44,562 bases of DNA from contig NZ_SCMP01000023.1 of assembly GCF_005502935.1 (NCBI RefSeq), positions 1 to 44,562 of the forward strand, read 5' to 3'. The notes beneath the pieces are model-generated. The model did not search any database and had not been told where the DNA came from. It saw nothing but the letters and a program-made list of their open reading frames with translations. The stretch comes from Pseudomonas sp. 2FG (GTDB lineage: Bacteria; Pseudomonadota; Gammaproteobacteria; Pseudomonadales; Pseudomonadaceae). Shown here in pieces: positions 7,142-14,383 of the stretch. Positions within the stretch are counted from its first letter, which is position 1; each line of letters opens with the position of its first letter. The position numbers and the translations under genes were made by a program.

Positions 7142-8865
7142 TGACTCAGGAAGACGTTCGTCAGCGCAAGATCCGCCTCGGCGACCTGCTGATCCAGGCC
7201 GGGCTGATCAGCGATGCGCAGCTGCAACTGGCCCTGCAGGAGCAGAAACGCACCGGCTCCAAGCTCGGTCGCACCGTGATCGACCTCGGCTTCGTCGGCG
7301 AAGTGCGGCTGCTCACCGCGCTGTCCGAGCAGCTGCAGATTCCCTTTATCGAGCTCAAGCACTTCAAATTCGACAGCCAGTTGGTGCAGAGCCTGCCCGA
7401 GGCGGTGGCCCGGCGTTTCCGGGTCATGGTCCTGTCCCGCGAGGGCGGCGGCCTGCTGGTCGGCATGGCCGACCCCCTCGACCTGTTCGCCCTCGACGAG
7501 CTGGAGCGCCTGCTGAAGGTCCGCGTGCAGCCGGCGGTGGTGCGCGAGGCCGAGCTGCTGGCGACCCTCGATCTGGTCTACCGGCGGACCAGCGAAATAG
7601 CCTCAATCGCCGGCGAGCTGGAAGGCGAGTTGCAGGACAGCGACTTCGACCTGTCCAAGCTGGGTGCCGACAATAACAGCGACGCGCCGGTGGTGCGCCT
7701 GCTGCAGACCCTGTTCGAGGACGCCGTGCAGATGAAGGCCTCGGACATCCATATCGAGCCGGACGAGGGCGTGGTGCGCATCCGCCAGCGTATCGACGGG
7801 GTGCTCAACGAGCAGGTGATGAAGGAGCGGCGCATCGCCTCGGCGCTGGTCATGCGCCTGAAGATCATGTCCGGCCTGGACATCTCCGAGAAGCGCCTGC
7901 CGCAGGACGGCCGCTTCAATATCCGGGTGAAGCAGCACAACATCGATGTGCGGGTTTCCACCATGCCGGTGCAGTTCGGCGAGTCGGTGGTGATGCGTCT
8001 GCTCGACCAGAGCAGCGGCGTCGCCAGCCTCGATGCCAGCGGCATGCCGGCGGATATGCTGGTGCGTTTCCGCCGCCTGCTGCAGCGGCCGTATGGCCTG
8101 GTGCTGGTCACCGGCCCCACCGGCTCGGGCAAGACCACCACGCTGTATGCCGGGCTGGCCGAATTGAACAGCCCGGAAAAGAAGATCATTACCGTCGAAG
8201 ACCCGGTGGAATACCGCCTGCCGCGCATCAACCAGGTGCAGGTCAACGCCAAGATCGACCTGAGTTTCGCCCGCGTGCTGCGCGCCGCCCTGCGTCAGGA
8301 CCCGGACATAGTGCTGGTCGGCGAGATGCGTGATCAGGAGACCGCCGAGATCGGCCTGCGCGCCGCCCTGACCGGCCACCTGGTGCTGTCCACCCTGCAC
8401 ACCAACGACGCCCTGACCTCGGCCATGCGCCTGGTCGATATGGGCGCCGAACCCTTCCTGGTCGCCACCGCCCTCAACGCCGTGCTGGCCCAGCGCCTGG
8501 TGCGCCGCGTCTGCGAGAACTGCATGGAAGAGCACGCGCCGGAGCCGCGTCAGCTGGCCTGGCTGGAGGGCCTGTACGGCAGCAGCCTGAGCGGGCGCAG
8601 CTTCAAGCGCGGCAGCGGTTGCCACCAGTGTCACAATACGGGCTACCAGGGGCGCCTGGGGGTCTACGAGCTGCTGGAAATGGACGAGGCAATGATCGCC
8701 GCGCTGCGCCGCAACGACCCGCAAGGCTTCGCCGAAGCCGCCCAGGCCAGCCCCAATTACCGGCCGTTGGCCGCCTGCGCGCTGGACTATGCGCTGGCCG
8801 GGGTGACCAGCGTCGCGGAAGTGCTCAAGGTCTGCGCCACCCTCACCGATGAGGTGCTGGCCTGA
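7141..8865 (+). CDS. mshE: MSHA pilus extension ATPase MshE
   Basis: A PilB/GspE-family hexameric motor, 574 aa, that powers pilus polymerisation. At the N-terminus two MshEN c-di-GMP-binding motifs lie in tandem: residues 12-35 (RLG..L...G......L...L..Q pattern) and 41-64 (KLG version), separated by 5 residues, the spacing known for MshE. The motor domain has Walker A GPTGSGKT (325-332), an Asp-box near 350-357 (TVEDPVEY), Walker B around DPDIVLVGEMRD (387-398) and the His box LSTLHTND (416-423). A tetracysteine zinc site is present (C458, C461, C494, C497). ATG 7141 is chosen by overlap with the mshN stop and because MTQEDVRQRKIRLGDLL fits the family start. Confidence 0.95.
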   Translation: MTQEDVRQRKIRLGDLLIQAGLISDAQLQLALQEQKRTGSKLGRTVIDLGFVGEVRLLTALSEQLQIPFIELKHFKFDSQLVQSLPEAVARRFRVMVLSREGGGLLVGMADPLDLFALDELERLLKVRVQPAVVREAELLATLDLVYRRTSEIASIAGELEGELQDSDFDLSKLGADNNSDAPVVRLLQTLFEDAVQMKASDIHIEPDEGVVRIRQRIDGVLNEQVMKERRIASALVMRLKIMSGLDISEKRLPQDGRFNIRVKQHNIDVRVSTMPVQFGESVVMRLLDQSSGVASLDASGMPADMLVRFRRLLQRPYGLVLVTGPTGSGKTTTLYAGLAELNSPEKKIITVEDPVEYRLPRINQVQVNAKIDLSFARVLRAALRQDPDIVLVGEMRDQETAEIGLRAALTGHLVLSTLHTNDALTSAMRLVDMGAEPFLVATALNAVLAQRLVRRVCENCMEEHAPEPRQLAWLEGLYGSSLSGRSFKRGSGCHQCHNTGYQGRLGVYELLEMDEAMIAALRRNDPQGFAEAAQASPNYRPLAACALDYALAGVTSVAEVLKVCATLTDEVLA

Positions 8866-10100
8866 TGGCGCAGTTCCGCTTTACCGGGCGTGACGCCCAG
8901 GGCGGCAAGGTCAGCGGTAGCCGCGAAAGCGGCTCGGTCGACGCGCTGGCCAGCGAGCTGCTGGCGCAGCAGATCACCCCGCTGACCATCGAGGAACAGG
9001 CGGCCCAGGGTGGCGCCGATGTGCTCGCCGTGCTGGCCGAGCGCCTGCGCCGCAAGCGCGTGGACCTGGAAGAACTGATCATCTTCTGCCGCCAGATGTA
9101 CAGCCTGAGCAAGGCCGGGGTGCCGATCATCCGCGCCATCAACGGCCTGGCCGAGTCGCACCGCAACCCGTACTTGCGCGAGGTGCTGCAACAGGTGCGC
9201 GCCGACCTGGAGGGCGGCGTGGCCATGGCGGTGGCGCTGAACGCTCATCCCCAGGTGTTCAACCGCCTGTTTGTCAGCATGATCAGCGTCGGCGAGAACA
9301 CCGGCCAACTCGATCAGGCCTTTCGCCAGCTCTCCGAGTACCTGGCGCTGGAGCGCGAGACGCGCAAACGGCTGAAACAGGCCACCCGCTACCCGATCCT
9401 CGTGTTGGTGGCGATGAGCGTGGCGCTGGTGGTGATCAACCTGTTCGTCATCCCGGCCTTCGCCAAGGTCTTCGCGCAGTTCCACGCCCAGCTGCCCTGG
9501 GCCACCCGCGTGCTGATCGCCACCTCGCAGTTCTTCCAGCACTACTGGTGGCTGCTGCTGATCGGCCTGATCGGCGTGCTGATCGCCTTCTTCAGATGGA
9601 TAGAGACCGAGGCCGGCGCCCTGGCCTGGGACCGTGCCAAGCTGCGCCTGCCGATAGTCGGCGGGATCTTCGAACGCATCGCCCTGGCCCGCTTCACCCG
9701 CACCTTCGCCATGATGTACCGCGCCGGCGTGCCGCTGCTGCAGACCCTGTCGATCAACAGCGCGACGGTCGGAAACCGGCATATCGGCACCGCCATCCTT
9801 GGCATGCGCGAGGGCGTCGAGCGCGGCGAGGCGCTGACCCGCACGGCTTCGGCCAGCGGCCTGTTCACCCCGCTGGTGCTGCAGATGATGGCGGTCGGCG
9901 AGGAGACCGGCGCGCTGGATGACCTGTTCGTCGAGGTGGCGGACTTCTACGAGCAGGAAGTGGATTACGACCTCAAGCAACTGGCCGATGCCATCGAACC
10001 GCTGCTGATCGTCGCCATGGGCGTGCTGGTGCTGATCCTCGCCCTCGGCGTATTCCTGCCGATGTGGGAACTGGCCTCGGCGGCCCAGGGGAAAATGTGA
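8865..10100 (+). CDS. mshG: MSHA inner-membrane platform protein MshG (PilC/GspF)
   Basis: A polytopic platform protein of 411 aa with two GspF/PilC cytoplasmic helical domains (about residues 70-190 and 270-390). Membrane helices lie near 172-195 (YPILVLVAMSVALVVINLFV), 222-245 (WWLLLIGLIGVLIAF) and 380-402 (LLIVAMGVLVLILALGVFLP). It converts MshE rotation into insertion of pilin subunits into the growing pilus. The opening MAQFRFTGRDAQGGKVSG is the typical T4P platform N-terminus. It overlaps mshE by one base, and its stop overlaps the GTG of mshF. Confidence 0.94.
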   Translation: MAQFRFTGRDAQGGKVSGSRESGSVDALASELLAQQITPLTIEEQAAQGGADVLAVLAERLRRKRVDLEELIIFCRQMYSLSKAGVPIIRAINGLAESHRNPYLREVLQQVRADLEGGVAMAVALNAHPQVFNRLFVSMISVGENTGQLDQAFRQLSEYLALERETRKRLKQATRYPILVLVAMSVALVVINLFVIPAFAKVFAQFHAQLPWATRVLIATSQFFQHYWWLLLIGLIGVLIAFFRWIETEAGALAWDRAKLRLPIVGGIFERIALARFTRTFAMMYRAGVPLLQTLSINSATVGNRHIGTAILGMREGVERGEALTRTASASGLFTPLVLQMMAVGEETGALDDLFVEVADFYEQEVDYDLKQLADAIEPLLIVAMGVLVLILALGVFLPMWELASAAQGKM

Positions 10101-10621
10101 GGGCGGAGTATGACAGCGCCGCCACCGTGCGCCGGGCGCGCCGGCTGGGCTGGGGGCTGACGGGCGTGATCCTGCTCGGCGTGGCGCTGACCCTCGGCTG
10201 GCGCATCCTGCAGGTCAGCGAGGCGCGGGCGCTGGACGCCATGCGGGAAAATCTGGCGGCCAGCCTCAACAGCCTGGCCGCCGAGGGTGTCGCCCAGCGC
10301 CGGCCGCCGGCAGCCGTCTGGCTGACGCTTAATCCTTTCGTCCTGCTGCGCTGGCAGCCGGACAGTTACTGCGGTGAGCTGGCCGAGGGCCAGGCACCGC
10401 GCCCGGGCTGCTGGCATTTCCTGCCGCGGCAGGCCTGGGTGCTGTATCGCGCGCGCTTCGCCGGCGCGCGCGCGGAAATGGTGGAGCAGACGCTGGCCTG
10501 GCGCCTGCGTCTGCTCCCCGAGCCGATGCGGGCCGGCACCGGTCAGGCCGAACCGCCGCTGACGGTGGAACTGCAGCCGGTGCCGGCCGCGGAGTTACGC
10601 AACAGTCTGTTCGCAGGCTAA
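10097..10621 (+). CDS. mshF: MSHA biogenesis protein MshF
   Basis: A 174-aa protein at the MshF position between the platform and the pilins. It has one membrane helix near its N-terminus (about residues 17-36, LGWGLTGVILLGVALTLGW), an amphipathic helix and a C-terminal periplasmic domain with two cysteines (YCGELAEGQ and PGCWHF) that could form a disulfide. The function of MshF is unknown. I chose GTG 10097, which overlaps the mshG stop (GTGA) and has AGGGGA just upstream. An in-frame ATG at 10064 would add 11 residues. No other homology is apparent. Confidence 0.78.
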   Translation: MRAEYDSAATVRRARRLGWGLTGVILLGVALTLGWRILQVSEARALDAMRENLAASLNSLAAEGVAQRRPPAAVWLTLNPFVLLRWQPDSYCGELAEGQAPRPGCWHFLPRQAWVLYRARFAGARAEMVEQTLAWRLRLLPEPMRAGTGQAEPPLTVELQPVPAAELRNSLFAG

Positions 10622-10636
10622 CCCTAGAGAGAGCTC

Positions 10637-11170
10637 ATGAGAAAACAACAAGGCTTTACCCTGATCGAGCTGGTGGTGGTGATCGCCATCCTCGGCATCC
10701 TGGCGGCGGTGGCGCTGCCGCGCTATATGGACGCCACCCGCGATGCCCATCGGGCGGCCTTCAACGGCGTCGCCGGTGGTTTCAGCTCCGCCGTGGCGCT
10801 GGTGCGCGCACAGTTCGAGGTGAACAGGAGTGGTGGCCTCAATGGCTGCGCCGCTAGCAACTGCTTCGTCAACGTGGCCGGTTTTGGCGCCGGTAACCTG
10901 GACGTCAATGCCAACTTCTTTCCGATCGGTATTGCCGGCGCGGGTAACCCGCCTGCGGTTGCGACTCCTGCCCTAGGCGAATGCGTGAGCCTGTGGACAA
11001 ACCTGCTGCAAGGCTCCGCTCCCAGCGTCGGGGCCGCGGCCGGCACGGTGGACTATGTGGCGACTGCCACCCCGGCCGACAGCTGCACCTACACTTACCA
11101 GCTGGATGGTGCCGACGACAGCATCGTTTACGACACCAGCACCGGCAACCTGACCCGCACCTTCAATTAG
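10637..11170 (+). CDS. mshB: Type IV prepilin, MshB/MshA-like
   Basis: A class IVa-type prepilin of 177 aa. The 6-residue leader MRKQQG is cut by a prepilin peptidase before FTLIELVVVIAILGILAAVA, which forms the N-terminal hydrophobic assembly helix with the required Glu5. The globular domain has two cysteine pairs (NGCAASNCF near residue 72, and GECVS/DSCTY) that could make pilin disulfides. In Vibrio MSHA loci the first pilin before mshA is MshB, hence the name by position. A small intergenic gap (15 bp after mshF) carries GAGAGAG as ribosome-binding site. It could instead be a second major pilin. Confidence 0.82.
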   Translation: MRKQQGFTLIELVVVIAILGILAAVALPRYMDATRDAHRAAFNGVAGGFSSAVALVRAQFEVNRSGGLNGCAASNCFVNVAGFGAGNLDVNANFFPIGIAGAGNPPAVATPALGECVSLWTNLLQGSAPSVGAAAGTVDYVATATPADSCTYTYQLDGADDSIVYDTSTGNLTRTFN

Positions 11171-11186
11171 CCCCCCCCAAAAAAAA
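11171..11186 (+). repeat. C8A8 homopolymer tract between pilin genes
   Basis: Immediately after the mshB-like TAG stop come eight C and then eight A, before the mshA ribosome-binding region (CAGGGA, ATG at 11202). Such tracts are rare in this high-GC sequence and are prone to replication slippage. Its length would alter the mshB-mshA spacer rather than a reading frame. Confidence 0.85.
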
Positions 11187-11201
11187 CAGGGATTACTGAA
11201 A

Positions 11202-11645
11202 ATGAAGAAACAACAAGGCGGTTTTACCCTGATCGAACTGATCATGGTCATAGTGATCCTCGGCGTTCTGGCGGCCTTTGCGCTGCCACGGTTTGCCGAC
11301 CTGGGCCAGGATGCTCGTGTGGCTACATTGAATGGTGCGCTGGGCTCCGTGCGCTCTGCAGCAGCAGTTGCGCACTCTACCGCACTGGCAAGAAACACGA
11401 CCGGCGCGGTCACTCTGGAAGGTCTGGCTATTACCATGGCTAACCAGTACCCGACAGCCGATGCCGCAGGGATTTTTGCTGCTGCCCAGCTGAGCGCTGA
11501 GTTCGACACCACTGGTGGCGGTGCTGCTGCGCTGGTGATCCGCGTAGCAGGAGCTACCACCCCGGCCAACTGTTCCTTCAGCTATACCGCCGCCGCCGCA
11601 GGCGCGGCTGCGGCGATCAGTGGCCTCACCACCAACGGCTGCTGA
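11202..11645 (+). CDS. mshA: Major MSHA pilin MshA
   Basis: A prepilin of 147 aa, most likely the major subunit. The leader MKKQQGG is cleaved before FTLIELIMVIVILGVLAAFALP. The mature region then reads RFADLGQDARVATLNGALGS, characteristic of MshA. Ala/Gly-rich content is high. Two cysteines near the C-terminus (PANCSFSY and the final TNGC) probably form the D-loop disulfide. The gene is preceded by a 31-bp spacer with the C8A8 tract, one of the largest gaps in the operon. Its stop overlaps the next pilin gene (TGATG). Assignment as the major pilin is by similarity and position; expression level cannot be seen. Confidence 0.85.
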   Translation: MKKQQGGFTLIELIMVIVILGVLAAFALPRFADLGQDARVATLNGALGSVRSAAAVAHSTALARNTTGAVTLEGLAITMANQYPTADAAGIFAAAQLSAEFDTTGGGAAALVIRVAGATTPANCSFSYTAAAAGAAAAISGLTTNGC

Positions 11646-12106
11646 TGACCGCTATGCGCGGCTTTACCCTAATCGAGCTGCTGCTGGTGCTGGTCATCCT
11701 CGGCATCTTGTCGGCCTTCGCGTTGCCACGTTTCGCCAGTCTCGGCACCGACTCGCGAGTGGCGTCTTTGCAGGGGTTGATGGGCGCCTTGCGTTCGGCT
11801 TCGGCTACGGCTCATACGTTGCAACTGAGCCGGGGGTTGGGGCAGAACGTGGCGGTGACTCTGGAGGGGCAGGTGGTAAGCATGCTCAATCGCTATCCGA
11901 CGGCCAACGCCAATGGCATCGGCCGGGCGCTCATTGCGCAGGGGTTCACCCGAACCGGCGGCGGTGCCGGGGCAAATGCCATCAGCAACTTCGGAATCAC
12001 CGGCTACACCCCCGCCAGCGGTCAATGCCGGGTGCGTTATCAGGCCGCCAACCCCGCAGCCGGTCGCCCGGCTCCGCTGTTGACCCTGCAGACCAACGGC
12101 TGCTGA
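11645..12106 (+). CDS. Second MshA-like prepilin
   Basis: A 153-aa prepilin closely related to the preceding mshA. It has FTLIELLLVLVILGILSAFALP after a short leader (MTAMRG from ATG 11645, or MRG from ATG 11654). A matching segment (RFASLGTDSRVASLQGLMGALRSA, split here by wobble) and the same C-terminal cysteine pair ending in TNGC follow. It looks like a tandem duplication of mshA that has diverged. It may be a minor subunit, an alternative major pilin, or the true MshA homologue. Translation is coupled to mshA through the one-base TGATG overlap. Confidence 0.82.
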   Translation: MTAMRGFTLIELLLVLVILGILSAFALPRFASLGTDSRVASLQGLMGALRSASATAHTLQLSRGLGQNVAVTLEGQVVSMLNRYPTANANGIGRALIAQGFTRTGGGAGANAISNFGITGYTPASGQCRVRYQAANPAAGRPAPLLTLQTNGC

Positions 12107-12107
12107 G

Positions 12108-12557
12108 ATGAGTAGAAGTCGCGGCTTCACCTTGGTCGAGCTGATTCTGGTGATAGTCATCATCGGCATCCTCGCCGCCGTGGTGGGGCCGCGTTTCTTC
12201 GACCGGCAGGTGTTCGACGGGCGCCTGTATTTCGAGGAGACCCGCGCCGCCGTGCGTTATGCGCAGAAGCTGGCCTTGGCCAGCGGCTGCCGGGTGCAGG
12301 TCGGTCTCGGCGCCGGTGGTTATAGCCTGCGTCGAGACGCCAACTGCGGCACCGGCAACCCGGCTAATTATGTGGCCCAGGTGCTAGGTCCGGATGGGCA
12401 GCCTTATGCGGATGCTCCTGCGCCCAGTGGTGTTGCGGTGGTTCCGAACAGTTTCCCCCTGGTGTTCGACTCCCTGGGCCGCCCGTCCAACGCGGCGAAC
12501 GCCAACATCGGCGGCTTCGTGCTCAGCGTGAACGCCGACACCGGGCTGGTGCAATGA
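12108..12557 (+). CDS. mshC: Minor prepilin MshC (GspH-like)
   Basis: A minor prepilin of 149 aa. The leader MSRSRG precedes FTLVELILVIVIIGILAAVVGP. The downstream sequence, with FEETRAAVRYAQKLALASGC (about residues 45-65), is the GspH/FimT/MshC pattern in which an extended helix leads to a beta-sandwich. Minor pilins of this kind prime pilus assembly at the tip. It begins 1 bp after the second mshA-like stop and overlaps mshD by 4 bp (ATGA). Two cysteines (SGCRV and DANCGTG) could pair. Confidence 0.86.
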   Translation: MSRSRGFTLVELILVIVIIGILAAVVGPRFFDRQVFDGRLYFEETRAAVRYAQKLALASGCRVQVGLGAGGYSLRRDANCGTGNPANYVAQVLGPDGQPYADAPAPSGVAVVPNSFPLVFDSLGRPSNAANANIGGFVLSVNADTGLVQ

Positions 12558-13009
12558 AGCGCCAGCGCGGCATGACCCTGGTGGAGCTGGTGATCGCCAT
12601 AGTGATCATCGGCATCGCCGCGGCGGCGCTGTACAGCGCCATGGCCGCCATCAGCGGGCGCTCGGCCGACCCCCTGCTGCGTCAGCAGAGCCTGGCCATC
12701 GCCGAGGCCTATCTGGAGGAGATCCTCCTGCAAGCCTATCTGGACCCGAGCAGCGCCGTCTGCCCGGCCCCGCCGGCCAATCGCGCCGACTACGACAACG
12801 TCTGCGACTATGCGGGGCTGGTCGATAACGGCGCCCGCGACGCAAGCGGCCAGGCCATCGCCGCCTTGGCCGCCTACGGCGTGAGCGTCACCGTCACGCC
12901 CCAGGCCTGGAACGGCCTGGCCGAAGCCGCTGCGCTCTACGTCGAGGTGACGGTACTCGATCCCGCCGGCCAGAGCCTGGTCCTCGGCGGCTACCGGACG
13001 CGCTATTGA
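12554..13009 (+). CDS. mshD: Minor prepilin MshD
   Basis: A minor prepilin of 151 aa in the MshD position. The leader MKRQRG is followed by MTLVELVIAIVIIGIAAAAL, so the mature protein starts with Met rather than Phe, as is usual for MshD and PilV/GspI-like pilins. The motif LLRQQSLAIAEAYLEEILLQ (about residues 40-60) is the GspI/PilV-type helix segment. Two cysteines lie near residues 74 and 88. Its stop at 13007-13009 overlaps an ATG (13009) that is in frame with mshO, which matters for the start of that gene. Confidence 0.86.
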   Translation: MKRQRGMTLVELVIAIVIIGIAAAALYSAMAAISGRSADPLLRQQSLAIAEAYLEEILLQAYLDPSSAVCPAPPANRADYDNVCDYAGLVDNGARDASGQAIAALAAYGVSVTVTPQAWNGLAEAAALYVEVTVLDPAGQSLVLGGYRTRY

Positions 13010-13029
13010 TGACTGGTGCGATGAAAACT

Positions 13030-13095
13030 GTAGGAGCGAGCTCTGCTCGCGATCAGGGCCGCCGTCGGGCCATCGCTCGCGATGCTCGCTCCTGC
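13030..13095. repeat. Inverted pair of REP elements (REPIN-like)
   Basis: Two 24-nt copies face each other: 13030-13053 on the plus strand and 13072-13095 on the minus strand, matching at 18 of 24 positions around an 18-nt spacer. The left copy starts GTAGGAGCGAGC and folds into a perfect GCGAGC/GCTCGC hairpin. The right copy keeps the conserved GGAGCGAGC head but its stem is degenerate. This matches the REP elements common between genes in Pseudomonas. It fills nearly the whole 95-bp gap between mshD and the probable mshO ATG, the widest gap in the operon. Confidence 0.85.
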
Positions 13096-13104
13096 GCTTG
13101 CGCC

Positions 13105-13980
13105 ATGCCACAAACACGCGGTTTTACCCTGGTCGAACTGGTGATGGTGATCGCCCTCGCCGGCATAGTCGCGGTGATGATCGGCACCGTGCTGTCGAGC
13201 CCGCTGGAAGGCTTCGTCGCCCAGAGCCGGCGCGCCGGACTGGTCGATCTGGCCGCCACCGCGTTGAATCGCCTGAGTCGCGATGTGCGCCTGGCGGTGC
13301 CCAACTCGGTGCGCCTGTCGGCCGATGGGCTGACCCTGGAGACCCTCAATATTCTCAGCGCCGGCCGCTACCGGCCGAACCGGGTCGGTGGCGAGGGACT
13401 GCGCTTCGCCGCCGGCACCGATGCGACGTGCACGGCCATGGGCAATCGCTGCGATGCCTTTCAGGTGCTCGATCCGGCCTTGAACATCGCCGGGGCGCGC
13501 TGGCTGGTGCTGTACAACATCGGCGTCACCTCGGGCGGCAACCCGGTGACGGGCAATCTCTGGGCCGGCGTCAATCCCGGGGTGATCAGCCCGAACGCCG
13601 TGACCTTCGCCACGCCGGGCGGAGCGCCGGCGGGGGAAACCCTGGTGGTGCTGAACAACTTCGGCGGCGGTTTCAGTTTCGCCTACGCCTCGCCCCAGCG
13701 GCGTTTCTATTTCGCCGATCAGGTGATCGGCTATCGCTGCGATCTGCCCGGCAGGCAATTGCTGCGCTATACCGGCATTGCCCTGAGCGTAGCGGCGCCG
13801 AACGTGGCGCCGGCCGGCGCGCAGGTGCTGGCGAGCAATGTCAGCGCCTGCACGCTGACCTACCAGCCCGGCAGCACCCAGCGCGCCGGCCTGCTGACCA
13901 TCGGCCTGGGCCTGACGGACCCCGCCAGCGGCGAAAGCATCCAACTCCTGCAGCAGGTGCACGTCGACAATGCGCCCTGA
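13105..13980 (+). CDS. mshO: Minor prepilin MshO
   Basis: A PilW/GspJ-like minor prepilin. From ATG 13105 it has 291 aa with leader MPQTRG before FTLVELVMVIALAGIVAVMI. The segment RAGLVDLAATALNRLSRDVR (about residues 40-60) is the typical GspJ/MshO helix. The start is uncertain. ATG 13105 gives the normal short leader but has no visible ribosome-binding site. The frame is open back to ATG 13009, which overlaps the mshD stop and would add 32 residues encoded by the REP pair. The C-terminal region is rich in beta strands with several cysteines (DATCTAMGNRC, GYRCD, SACTL). It overlaps mshP by 11 bp. Confidence 0.85.
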   Translation: MPQTRGFTLVELVMVIALAGIVAVMIGTVLSSPLEGFVAQSRRAGLVDLAATALNRLSRDVRLAVPNSVRLSADGLTLETLNILSAGRYRPNRVGGEGLRFAAGTDATCTAMGNRCDAFQVLDPALNIAGARWLVLYNIGVTSGGNPVTGNLWAGVNPGVISPNAVTFATPGGAPAGETLVVLNNFGGGFSFAYASPQRRFYFADQVIGYRCDLPGRQLLRYTGIALSVAAPNVAPAGAQVLASNVSACTLTYQPGSTQRAGLLTIGLGLTDPASGESIQLLQQVHVDNAP

Positions 13981-14383
13981 GCGAAGTGAACGCAGTGAGC
14001 AGGGTTTCGCCCTGGTGGCGGCGCTCTTCGTGATGGTGGTCATCGCCCTGGTGGTGGTGGCCATGGCGCGGCTGTCGGCCAACCAGCACGGCACCAACAG
14101 CCTGGCCATCCAGCAGGCGCGCGCCTACGAGGCGGCGCAGGCGGGGCTGGAGTGGGGTATCAATCAGGCGCTGGCCGGTAACTGCCAGCCGGTGCCGACA
14201 GCCGTAGGCCTCGCGGGTTCTAATCTGGCGGAATTCAACCTGCTGGTCGTTTGCAGCGTCGCCGCCTATGTCGAAAACGGCGCTGCGGTGAACATCTATC
14301 GGCTGACCGCCACGGCGGATAACGGTAACCCGGCCAATCGACCGGATTACGCCTATCGGCAGCTGACCGCGGTGGTGGAATGA
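13970..14383 (+). CDS. mshP: MSHA minor pilin-like protein MshP (PilX-like)
   Basis: A 137-aa protein with an N-terminal pilin-like helix: a charged leader ending RSERSEQG, then FALVAALFVMVVIALVVVAMARL. PilX/MshP proteins lack the canonical TLIEL sequence and often lack Glu5, as here. The following QARAYEAAQAGLEWGINQAL (about residues 47-67) is the PilX/MshP signature. Like PilX or GspK it may sit at the pilus tip or base complex. It starts at ATG 13970 inside the end of mshO and overlaps mshQ by 4 bp. Confidence 0.84.
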   Translation: MRPERSERSEQGFALVAALFVMVVIALVVVAMARLSANQHGTNSLAIQQARAYEAAQAGLEWGINQALAGNCQPVPTAVGLAGSNLAEFNLLVVCSVAAYVENGAAVNIYRLTATADNGNPANRPDYAYRQLTAVVE

